Both the position numbers and the translations under genes were made by a program. Below are positions 6,361 through 13,613 of a stretch of 22,069 bases of DNA, piece after piece. The stretch lies in assembly GCA_016283985.1 (NCBI GenBank), contig JAEENZ010000046.1, positions 1-22,069 on the forward strand. The letters are read 5' to 3'. The notes beneath the pieces were generated by a model. The model was not told the DNA's origin. It searched no databases and worked only from the letters and a program-made list of their open reading frames with translations. Position 1 is the first letter of the stretch; each line of letters starts with the position of its first letter. This stretch comes from Bacteroidales bacterium (lineage in GTDB: Bacteria; Bacteroidota; Bacteroidia; Bacteroidales; UBA932).

Positions 6361-7481
6361 AACTTTCCTGCAAATGTAAGCAATTCTTCCGAGAATCGTT
6401 TCCAAGAGAGTCTTTCAGACTCGCGGCGTATGCTCTCGATGCATCCCTGCCGCACGGAAGGATCCGCGAAGAATTCCTTTATCTTTCCGGCAACCGAGGC
6501 TGGGCTGACCTCTTCTGCAACAAGTCCCGTGCCCGTATCGCCGATGGTTTCCTTAAGCCCGCCGACGGCCGTCACGATCATGGGAACCTCGAAATGATAA
6601 GAAGCGGAACTCACTCCGCTCTGGGTTGCGCTGCGGTAAGGCAGCACCGTGACGTCGGCTGCGCTGAAATACAGCTTCACATCCGCATCGTCGACGTAAT
6701 GCCGGAAGAGCTTGATCCGGTCCCTTGCGGGGGAGGCGTCTATCATCTCCTGATACTTGTCGAACGGCCCGTAGCACTCTCCGGCAATGATCAGCTGGTA
6801 ATCTTCCGGCAGGGTGTCGAAGGCTTTCAGAAGTATGTCCAGCCCCTTGTATTCCCGTATCAGTCCGAAGAAAAGCAGGTTCTTCATACCGGGTTTCAAG
6901 CCCAGGGCCTTTTCGGCCTCGGTGCGCGGCATCTTCTCCCCGAAATGAGTATACAGAGGATGGAATATGACCTCCGATGGCAGGTCGGGAGCCCAGCGGT
7001 GCAGGTCGTCCGCAACGGCATCGCAAAGCGTGACGCAGCCGTCCATGCCTCCCAGGAAATACTTGGTGAAGGGCTTGTCGATGACATGCCTTTCGTGGGG
7101 GATGACGTTGTCCGCAATGGCCACCACCTTGCAGCCGCTGCGCCTGAGCCTGCGGGCGACAAAACCCAGCGACGGTGCGAAATAGGGCATCACGTAACGC
7201 ATCAGCAGCAGGTCTGGCTGCCAACGCTTGATCTTGCGGGCTGCGGAAGGCCAGTTGAAAGGATTGGCCGTATCCAGCACGGCATCGGACGGCAGTGGAA
7301 AAGAAGCATCCCCGGCGGACACGTACTGCGTCTTGCCGGGGAAGAGGAATCCCGGATACTGCCGGGAAAAGTTGAATGCCTTGACATCCGCAATCTTTCC
7401 CAGCTCATGATAGAGGTTTCCATTGAACTGGGCGATGCCTCCCCTGAAGGGGTGGAACGCGGACAGGATGGCGATTTTCAA
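6357..7481 (-). CDS. GT4-type glycosyltransferase
   Basis: This is a 374-residue GT-B fold glycosyltransferase of the GT4 kind, probably transferring a sugar from a nucleotide-sugar donor in envelope glycan synthesis. The N-terminus has the glycine-rich acceptor loop (ILSAFHPFRGGIAQF). The C-terminal donor domain has LLFFGLIREYKGLDILLKAF at about 205-224 and ends with the region YRSATQSGVSSASYHFEVPMI, where the classical E-x7-E motif is modified to a Gln/Ser-rich form. The start appears to be TTG at 7481: it gives the standard N-terminus MKIAILSAF and is preceded by AAGGAGA at a suitable distance in the tail of the OmpH-like gene. It overlaps the LysM gene start by 4 nt. Donor and acceptor cannot be read from the sequence. 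Confidence 0.85.
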   Translation of the reverse strand: MKIAILSAFHPFRGGIAQFNGNLYHELGKIADVKAFNFSRQYPGFLFPGKTQYVSAGDASFPLPSDAVLDTANPFNWPSAARKIKRWQPDLLLMRYVMPYFAPSLGFVARRLRRSGCKVVAIADNVIPHERHVIDKPFTKYFLGGMDGCVTLCDAVADDLHRWAPDLPSEVIFHPLYTHFGEKMPRTEAEKALGLKPGMKNLLFFGLIREYKGLDILLKAFDTLPEDYQLIIAGECYGPFDKYQEMIDASPARDRIKLFRHYVDDADVKLYFSAADVTVLPYRSATQSGVSSASYHFEVPMIVTAVGGLKETIGDTGTGLVAEEVSPASVAGKIKEFFADPSVRQGCIESIRRESERLSWKRFSEELLTFAGKL

Positions 7482-7482
7482 A

Positions 7483-8091
7483 TTACTTGGTCTCCTTGGC
7501 CTTGGTCTTTACATAAGCTGCGTTGAGGCCCTCGAGGATGGCATCGGTGATGTCCAGCTCGGGATCTGCAACTGCAACAGGGGCGGGGAGAACTGCACCC
7601 TGGGTGCTGAGGATCATCGCATACTGTTTCTCTGCGTTGAACTCATCGAGGTAGCTCTTGATGGCATCTGCGATCTGATTGAGCATGACCTGCTGCTCTT
7701 CGGCCATCTCCTGCTGCTTCTGTGCTGCATACTGCTGGAAGCTGTTCTGCTGCTGCTGGAGTTTCTGGCCCTGGACCTCAGCAACGCTGCGGGTGAGGAG
7801 GCCCTTGTCGATCTTGTCCTGGAAAGCCTTCACGTCTTTCTCGAGCTTGGTGCCGCGACGGTTGATTTCCTGCTGGATGCTGTTGACCTTGGTTTCGACC
7901 TGGGTACGGAGGTCGTTGGCCATATCGTATTCTTCGAGTACGCGGTCCAGATTGAAATAGACGATTGCACCTGCTGCGGGGCCTTCGCTGGCGGCGGTTC
8001 CTTCAGCGCCTTCAGCGGACTTGACGTTCTTGCAAGAGACAGCGGCAAACACGAGGGCTGCGGCGCTGATGATGAGAGCGATTTTCTTCAT
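7483..8091 (-). CDS. OmpH/Skp-like lipoprotein
   Basis: This 202-residue protein belongs to the OmpH/Skp chaperone family, whose soluble members escort unfolded outer-membrane proteins across the periplasm. A lipoprotein signal ends in AVSC with C20 as the lipidated residue, so this copy should be membrane-anchored, unlike the second OmpH-like protein at 13013-13573. A start strand (GAIVYFNLDRVLEEYDMAN) is followed by a long Gln/Lys/Glu-rich coiled coil (about 65-150) and a short C-terminal strand region, as in Skp. The stop is 1 nt from the downstream glycosyltransferase start. The leader is A-rich and unstructured (AAAACAATACAGTAATG), as is common in Bacteroidota. Its exact client or anchor role is unknown. 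Confidence 0.82.
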   Translation of the reverse strand: MKKIALIISAAALVFAAVSCKNVKSAEGAEGTAASEGPAAGAIVYFNLDRVLEEYDMANDLRTQVETKVNSIQQEINRRGTKLEKDVKAFQDKIDKGLLTRSVAEVQGQKLQQQQNSFQQYAAQKQQEMAEEQQVMLNQIADAIKSYLDEFNAEKQYAMILSTQGAVLPAPVAVADPELDITDAILEGLNAAYVKTKAKETK

Positions 8092-8132
8092 TACTGTATT
8101 GTTTTATTGTTTTTGTTTCTGTGTAAAGCCTA

Positions 8133-8140
8133 CAAAGATA
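8133..8140 (-). promoter_or_regulatory. -7 element for the OmpH-like lipoprotein operon (TATCTTTG)
   Basis: The minus-strand octamer matches TAnnTTTG and lies about 41 nt before the ATG at 8091. A TTTG on the same strand (8163-8166), about 22 nt further upstream, could serve as the -33 element, although the spacing is a little long. It probably drives the lipoprotein, glycosyltransferase and LysM genes. Confidence 0.5.
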
Positions 8141-8150
8141 CGAAATAATT

Positions 8151-8864
8151 CTAAATCCGTGCCAAATACTCCTTGATGGTGCGCTCAAGCCCCAGATATA
8201 GTGCATCGGAGATGAGGGCGTGGCCTATGGACACTTCGTCCGTCCATGGGATGGTGCGGATGAAATAGGCGAGATTGTCCAGGTTGAGGTCGTGCCCGGC
8301 ATTCAAGCCGAGGCCTGCTTCCCTTGCCGCTTCGGCGGCCTTCAGATACGGCTCGATGGCCTTCTCGCGGCCTGAGGCATACTGTGCGGCATAGGCTTCG
8401 GTGTAGAGTTCTACCCGGTCTGCCCCGCAGGCTTTGGCGGCTACGGCCATTTCCGGAACGGGATCGATGAAGATGGATACCCGGATGCCTTTGGTATGGA
8501 AAAGTGAGCACAGGCCGGTGAGGAATTCCTTGTTCCGGACGGTATCCCATCCTGCGTTGGAAGTGATGGCGTCGTGGGCGTCGGGAACAAGGGTTACCTG
8601 ATCAGGAACCACCTCAAGTACAAGGTCCTGGAACGATTTGGGAGTGGGATTCCCTTCTATGTTGAATTCAGTGGAAAGAAGCGGACGGATGGTGCGCACG
8701 TCGCTGTAGCGTATGTGGCGCTCGTCCGGCCTTGGGTGTACGGTGATGCCCTGTGCGCCGAATCTCTCGCAGTTCAGCGCAGCCTGGGTGACATCCGGCA
8801 GGTTGCCGCCCCTTGCGTTGCGGAGAGTGGCGATTTTATTGATGTTGACGCTAAGTTTGGTCAT
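8151..8864 (-). CDS. pdxJ: Pyridoxine 5'-phosphate synthase
   Basis: PdxJ (237 residues) condenses 3-amino-2-oxopropyl phosphate with 1-deoxy-xylulose 5-phosphate to make pyridoxine 5'-phosphate, the last ring-forming step of the DXP-dependent vitamin B6 pathway, in the cytosol. The conserved N-terminus [17 protein letters not shown], the [12 protein letters not shown] motif with the catalytic His/Arg region, [15 protein letters not shown], and [15 protein letters not shown] near the C-terminus are all present. Length is normal. The gene is divergent from nadK across 64 bp. The 3' end is separated from the OmpH-like gene by 59 bp that contains that gene's own promoter candidate. Confidence 0.96.
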   Translation of the reverse strand: MTKLSVNINKIATLRNARGGNLPDVTQAALNCERFGAQGITVHPRPDERHIRYSDVRTIRPLLSTEFNIEGNPTPKSFQDLVLEVVPDQVTLVPDAHDAITSNAGWDTVRNKEFLTGLCSLFHTKGIRVSIFIDPVPEMAVAAKACGADRVELYTEAYAAQYASGREKAIEPYLKAAEAAREAGLGLNAGHDLNLDNLAYFIRTIPWTDEVSIGHALISDALYLGLERTIKEYLARI

Positions 8865-8871
8865 AACGATA

Positions 8872-8879
8872 CAAAAGTA
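8872..8879 (-). promoter_or_regulatory. -7 element for pdxJ (TACTTTTG)
   Basis: The minus-strand octamer fits TAnnTTTG and ends 7 nt before the pdxJ ATG (8864), so the transcript would have almost no leader. No convincing -33 TTG lies at the right distance. The 64-bp gap to nadK is AT-rich, so a chance match is possible. Confidence 0.4.
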
Positions 8880-8910
8880 ACAAAAACGGCCGAATATCGT
8901 AAATAAATGT

Positions 8911-8918
8911 TAAATTTG
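8911..8918 (+). promoter_or_regulatory. -7 element for the nadK operon (TAAATTTG)
   Basis: The octamer matches TAnnTTTG and ends 10 nt before the nadK ATG (8929). Transcription would begin about 5 nt from the start codon. It would head the seven-gene run to gdhA unless internal promoters exist. Confidence 0.5.
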
Positions 8919-8928
8919 TAGGCTTAAT

Positions 8929-9747
8929 ATGAAAATCGGATACTACATAAAGAAGAGCGCCCTCAAGGGAGATTCGCGGATAGGGAATCTGCTGTCGCGT
9001 CTTGCCGCCGGAGGTGCGTCCCTTTATGAAATCCGCGGCGAGGATTCCGTGGAGTCCGGCACCGGCCTGGCCCTTTGTTTCGGGGGAGACGGAACCTTCC
9101 TCAGTGTGGCCCGTCTCGTGGCGGAAAAGGGTATTCCGATCCTTGGAATCAATTTCGGCCGCTTGGGATTCCTGGCCGCCAATTCCGCGGAGGAGGCCGA
9201 AAAAGCGGTCATCTCCGGCAAGTGGGAGGTCGAGGAACTGGATCTTCTGAAAGTGAACTGCCTGGGTGCCGATATTCCTGATTTCTGGCCTTTTGCCGTA
9301 AATGAGCTCAGCCTTCATCGCGACACGGTCGAGATGCTGGGTATAGACGTTGAGGTGGACGGCAATCCGCTGCCTACCTATTGGGCGGATGGCCTGCTGG
9401 TTGCTACCAGCGCAGGGTCCACCGCCTACAGCCTGAGCGCCGGAGGTCCCATATGCCTGCCGGATGCACCCGTCAGGCTGATAACCCCCGTGGCCCCGCA
9501 CAACCTCAACCTGCGCCCGCTGGTGGTGCCCGCAAGTGCGGACGTGGTGCTGCGCGGCAAGTCCCGCAGCGGAAACATGATCCTGAGCCTGGACAACCGC
9601 AGCTACACCATCCCCTGCGGCACGGTCATACGAGTGAGCACGGCTCCCTTCCCCCTGAGGCACGTCAGCCTGGGGAAATCCAATTTCATAGACGCCCTCA
9701 AGAGCCGCTTCTTCTGGGGGCAGGACGTAAGAAATACAGTAGAGTGA
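8929..9747 (+). CDS. nadK: NAD kinase
   Basis: NAD kinase (272 residues) phosphorylates NAD to NADP with ATP in the cytosol. The signature GGDGT (in CFGGDGTFLSVA), the NE motif (AVNELSLHR) and the glycine-rich DGLLVATSAGSTAYSLSAGGPI region are intact and in the expected order. The protein is slightly shorter than many homologues, mostly because of a compact N-terminus. Translation from the ATG at 8929 gives the normal start MKIGYYIKK. It ends 1 nt before uppS, so it is co-transcribed with uppS and bamA. NADP(H) supply also serves trxB and gdhA in this window, though no direct regulatory link is visible. Confidence 0.95.
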   Translation: MKIGYYIKKSALKGDSRIGNLLSRLAAGGASLYEIRGEDSVESGTGLALCFGGDGTFLSVARLVAEKGIPILGINFGRLGFLAANSAEEAEKAVISGKWEVEELDLLKVNCLGADIPDFWPFAVNELSLHRDTVEMLGIDVEVDGNPLPTYWADGLLVATSAGSTAYSLSAGGPICLPDAPVRLITPVAPHNLNLRPLVVPASADVVLRGKSRSGNMILSLDNRSYTIPCGTVIRVSTAPFPLRHVSLGKSNFIDALKSRFFWGQDVRNTVE

Positions 9748-9748
9748 C

Positions 9749-10429
9749 ATGCAGCTTCCCGAGAAACTACCCACACATATTTCCATAATCATGGACGGCA
9801 ACGGCCGCTGGGCAAAAGAGCGCGGCAAGGAGCGTGCATTCGGCCATGCCGAGGGCATAGAGAGCGTCCGCGTGATAACCGAGGCATGTGCGGAGTGGGG
9901 GATACCCTATCTGAGCCTGTTCGCTTTCTCGGAAGAGAACTGGGGGCGCCCCCAGGATGAGGTCGATGCACTCATGAAGCTTATGTTCAAGGCGGTGGCT
10001 GCGGAGTATGAAACTATGATGCGCAACAACGTGCGCTTCGTGGTCCTGGGCAACCGGGCCAGGCTCGCTCCTGCGCTGAATGAAGCTGTAAGCCATCTGG
10101 AGGAAGCCACCTCGAAAAACACGGGTCTTACCATGATAGTGTTCGTCAGTTATAGCGGCAAGTGGGATATCCAGCAGGCTGCAGACCGGATGGCGGCGGA
10201 TGGGGGGAACAGCATAGAGCCTTATCTCGTGACCGCCGGTTTCCCCGACCCGGACCTCATCATCCGGACTTCGGGCGAGAAGCGCATTAGCAACTACCTG
10301 CTTTGGCAGGCGGCCTATAGCGAATTTGTGTTTACCGACACACTTTGGCCTGATTTTAGAAAGGATAGCCTCCTGTCCGCCCTCGAAGAGTTCGCTTCGC
10401 GGGACAGGCGATATGGAAAAGTAAAGTAA
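9749..10429 (+). CDS. uppS: Undecaprenyl diphosphate synthase
   Basis: UppS (226 residues) is the cis-prenyltransferase that extends farnesyl diphosphate with isopentenyl diphosphate to make undecaprenyl diphosphate, the lipid carrier for peptidoglycan and surface glycans. The catalytic aspartate sits in ISIIMDGNGRWA (residues 12-23). AFSEENWGRP matches the conserved FSxENW motif, and RTSGEKRISNYLLWQAAYSEF matches the RTSGExRxSNFLLWQ signature near the C-terminus. The protein is somewhat shorter than the usual 240-250 residues, but all core motifs remain. It sits between nadK and bamA with gaps of 1 and 3 nt. Confidence 0.95.
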   Translation: MQLPEKLPTHISIIMDGNGRWAKERGKERAFGHAEGIESVRVITEACAEWGIPYLSLFAFSEENWGRPQDEVDALMKLMFKAVAAEYETMMRNNVRFVVLGNRARLAPALNEAVSHLEEATSKNTGLTMIVFVSYSGKWDIQQAADRMAADGGNSIEPYLVTAGFPDPDLIIRTSGEKRISNYLLWQAAYSEFVFTDTLWPDFRKDSLLSALEEFASRDRRYGKVK

Positions 10430-10432
10430 GGA

Positions 10433-13000
10433 ATGAAGATCAGAAAGATAATTGCCTTGTCGGCGCTGTTGTTTTCGGCAGCCGTGCTGTTCGCCCAGGA
10501 GGGGGGAGTGGAGGTGGATTACAACCATCCCGTGAAGTACAAGGTGGGAGGAATCAGCGTAGAGGGCAACAATTATTTCAGCGAGAGCCAGATTATTTCC
10601 CTCACGGGCCTGCAGAAGGGGATGGAGATTACCGTTCCGAGCGAGGACCTGTCCGGAATAGTGCGCCGCCTTTGGCTGCAGCGCTATTTCGAAGACGTGT
10701 CGATGGAAATCGACCATCTCAACGCAGACCGTGATTCAGCATATCTCAAAATCTTGATCGTGGAGCGTCCCAGGGTCTCCCGATGGTCGTTCTCCGGGGT
10801 CAAGTCCGGGGAGAAAAAAGACCTGCAGGAGCGTCTGAACCTCCGGCGAGGCGGAGAGTTCTCCGATTATGTCGAGACAACCTGCTACGGAATCATAAAG
10901 AAATATTATGCCGAGAAGGGCTTCCTGAACTGTCAGGTCAAGGCGGAGGTCCAGAAAGATACCATCATCAAGAAAGCCATCCGCGTCAATTTCGCGGTGG
11001 ACCGCGGAGAAAAGGTCAAGGTCAAGGAAATCAACTTCATCGGCAACGAGCACGTGGGAGAATACAAGCTTGCGCGGAGCATGAAGAAAACCAAGTCTCC
11101 CAAGTTCTACAACTTCTTCCACTCCAAGAAATTCGACCCCAAGGAGTATCCCAACGACAAGAAGACCCTCATAAGCGCATTCAACGAGGCTGGTTACCGC
11201 GATGCGCGCATCGTTAAGGACTCTATCTATACCATAGAGCCCGGCCGTCTCGGCATCGACATCACCGTCGAGGAGGGGGATAAGTATTATTTCCGGGACA
11301 TCACCTGGACCGGCAATTCCGTCTATCATTCCGACCAGCTGAACAAGATACTGTCCATCAAGAGCGGAGACGTATACGATATAGTCACGATGGAGAAGCG
11401 CCTGCACGGCGGCGGCAAGCAGACTGAGTACGACATTTCCAAGATGTACCGCGACAACGGTTATCTCTTCTTCAGCGTCACCCCGGTCGAAACCAATATC
11501 CAGAACGACTCGGTAGACGTGGAGATGCGCATCTCGGAAGGTAAGCAGGCGACCCTGAACAATATAATTATCAACGGCAACGACCTCACCAGCGAGAAGA
11601 TAGTGCGCCGGCAGATATTCACCCGTCCGGGCTATCTGTTCAGCCAGAGCGACTTCGAGCGTTCAATACGCGAAATCGCCTCCCTGGGGCAGTTCGACCC
11701 GGAATCCATCATGAGTTCTGATGGTTACTCCATGATTCCGAACCAGAACAGCAACACGGTGGATCTTGTATATAACGTAACCGAAAAGCCTTCCAGCCAG
11801 CTCGAGCTTTCCGGAGGATGGGGCGGACGCACATTCGTGGCTACGGCCGGCGTGTCGTTCAACAACTTCTCCACCCACCGCATGTTCGATAAGGGAGCCT
11901 GGCGGCCTGTGCCTCTGGGAGATGCGCAGAACCTTTCCTTCAGGTTCCAGACGAACGGTTCGTACTATACCGCCCTTTCTGCGAGTTTCCTGGAGCCATG
12001 GCTTTTCGGAAAGAAACCCACCTCGCTTAGCCTGTCCGCATACTATACCCGTCAGACCAACTCAACCTATTTACATCTCTCCCACGACAGGATGCTGGAG
12101 ATCTATGGTTTTGCAGCGTCGCTGGGTAACCGTCTGAAATGGCCGGACAACTATTTCGTCCTGTACAACGGCCTGAGCTGGCAGACATATAAACTTACCA
12201 ACTGGTGGTCGGGTTATTTCTTCTTCGACGACGGCCTTTCGCACAATCTCAGCTATACCCTGAGCCTGAACCGAAACTCCACGGACCAGCAGATATATCC
12301 CCGTATGGGTTCCGATTTCCAGTTCAGCCTGCAGATGACCCCTCCTTATTCCCTGTTTCGCAGGCACACCTACGATGCATACGGCAACAAGGTGGCCGTG
12401 AACAGCTACAAGGATGTGAACTACGATACCTGGGATTCGGACCACCGCTTCCGCTGGATCGAGTATCATAAATGGAAATTCTCCGCTGCCAGCTACACCA
12501 AGCTGATCGGAGACCTGGTGCTCATGACGAAGGCGCAGTTCGGATATCTCGGCTATTACAACCGAAACTGGGGCTATTCCCCGTTCGAAGGCTTCCTGGT
12601 GGGAGGAGACGGCATGTCGGGCTACAGTACCTACGGTTCCGACATCATACCCCTGCGCGGTTACGAGAACTATTCGCTTACTCCGTATACGAAGACGACA
12701 TATAATGCAAACGGCCAGGCCTATGCCGGTAACGTTTACGATAAATTCACCGTGGAACTCCGTTATCCGGTCATCCTGCAGCCCTCCAGCACCATTTTCG
12801 CACTGGTCTTCCTGGAGGGAGGAAACTGCTGGGCGGACATCAGGGATTTCAATCCTTTCCAGATCAAACGCAGCGCCGGAGTGGGTGCGCGCATCTTCTT
12901 ACCGATGGTGGGCCTGCTCGGCATCGACTGGGGTTACGGATTCGACGACTCCACGAACGGTGGGAGCCAGTTCCACTTCATCATTGGACAACAATTTTAA
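10433..13000 (+). CDS. bamA: Outer membrane protein assembly factor BamA
   Basis: BamA (855 residues) is the beta-barrel core of the BAM complex, inserting outer-membrane proteins. A signal peptide ends after FAQ (about residue 22). POTRA repeats follow (first at about 36-95, with YKVGGISVEGNNYFSESQI; the later WTGNSVYHSDQLNKIL and IINGNDLTSEKIVRRQIF mark two more). The C-terminal 400 residues form the 16-stranded barrel. The loop-6 motif appears as LRGYENYSL, equivalent to VRGF/Y, and the protein ends in phenylalanine (IIGQQF), the usual barrel-end signal. It is followed 12 nt later by an OmpH/Skp gene, a conserved partnership. Confidence 0.95.
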   Translation: MKIRKIIALSALLFSAAVLFAQEGGVEVDYNHPVKYKVGGISVEGNNYFSESQIISLTGLQKGMEITVPSEDLSGIVRRLWLQRYFEDVSMEIDHLNADRDSAYLKILIVERPRVSRWSFSGVKSGEKKDLQERLNLRRGGEFSDYVETTCYGIIKKYYAEKGFLNCQVKAEVQKDTIIKKAIRVNFAVDRGEKVKVKEINFIGNEHVGEYKLARSMKKTKSPKFYNFFHSKKFDPKEYPNDKKTLISAFNEAGYRDARIVKDSIYTIEPGRLGIDITVEEGDKYYFRDITWTGNSVYHSDQLNKILSIKSGDVYDIVTMEKRLHGGGKQTEYDISKMYRDNGYLFFSVTPVETNIQNDSVDVEMRISEGKQATLNNIIINGNDLTSEKIVRRQIFTRPGYLFSQSDFERSIREIASLGQFDPESIMSSDGYSMIPNQNSNTVDLVYNVTEKPSSQLELSGGWGGRTFVATAGVSFNNFSTHRMFDKGAWRPVPLGDAQNLSFRFQTNGSYYTALSASFLEPWLFGKKPTSLSLSAYYTRQTNSTYLHLSHDRMLEIYGFAASLGNRLKWPDNYFVLYNGLSWQTYKLTNWWSGYFFFDDGLSHNLSYTLSLNRNSTDQQIYPRMGSDFQFSLQMTPPYSLFRRHTYDAYGNKVAVNSYKDVNYDTWDSDHRFRWIEYHKWKFSAASYTKLIGDLVLMTKAQFGYLGYYNRNWGYSPFEGFLVGGDGMSGYSTYGSDIIPLRGYENYSLTPYTKTTYNANGQAYAGNVYDKFTVELRYPVILQPSSTIFALVFLEGGNCWADIRDFNPFQIKRSAGVGARIFLPMVGLLGIDWGYGFDDSTNGGSQFHFIIGQQF

Positions 13001-13012
13001 TTTAGTTTAGAT

Positions 13013-13573
13013 ATGAAAAAGATTCTTTTGATCGTAGCGGTTTCGCTCATCGGTGTCGCAGCATCGGCACAGAAGTTCGCTCACGTGAATTTCAACGAAC
13101 TTGTGCAGCTCATGCCCGAGTCCGACCAGGCCCGTGCTGTCATGCAGGAGTCGCAGAAGAATGCCCAGGAATCCTATCAGGAAATGATGAACGAGTTCCA
13201 GGACAAATATTCGAAGTATCAGCAGAACGTGAACAGCTATACGCCTGCAACCCGCAAAACCAAGGAAGACGAGCTCACCCAGATCCAGCAGCGTATCCAG
13301 GAATTCAGCCAGAACGTAGAGCAGGAACTCCAGGAGCAGCAGCAGAAGCTGATGGAGCCCATCTACAAGAAGGCCCAGGAGAAGATGAACGAAATTGCCA
13401 AAGCAGGTGGTTATATCTTCGTATTCGACCGCAGCGCGGTTCTCTACGTCGATGAAACCCAGAGCACGGACATCACTCCCGAGTGCCGCAAGGCCCTTGG
13501 AATTCCTGAAGACAGGACCATGGAAGCCCTTCAGGCAGAGCTTGCCGCCAAGGCACAGACCTCGGCCCAGTAG
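13013..13573 (+). CDS. OmpH/Skp family periplasmic chaperone
   Basis: This is a 186-residue soluble OmpH/Skp-like chaperone that would hold unfolded outer-membrane proteins for BamA. A type I signal peptide ends at SAQ (about residue 20), so it is not a lipoprotein. The N-terminal strand KFAHVNFNELVQLMPESDQA is typical of the family. A coiled coil rich in Gln, Glu and Lys covers about 45-120, and GGYIFVFDRSAVLYVDE closes the body. It starts 12 nt after bamA, the usual place for skp. The last 20 residues (AALQ/AKAQTSAQ-type) are low complexity. A second copy of the family, anchored by a lipid, is at 7483-8091. Confidence 0.9.
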   Translation: MKKILLIVAVSLIGVAASAQKFAHVNFNELVQLMPESDQARAVMQESQKNAQESYQEMMNEFQDKYSKYQQNVNSYTPATRKTKEDELTQIQQRIQEFSQNVEQELQEQQQKLMEPIYKKAQEKMNEIAKAGGYIFVFDRSAVLYVDETQSTDITPECRKALGIPEDRTMEALQAELAAKAQTSAQ

Positions 13574-13613
13574 CAGTTCGACCCACAGTATTAAAACTAT
13601 AACCACTCAATTA

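Noticed and set aside
7741..7765. Short CTG-repeat tract
   Set aside because: It encodes a glutamine-rich part of the OmpH coiled coil and is too short and imperfect to be a phase-variable repeat.
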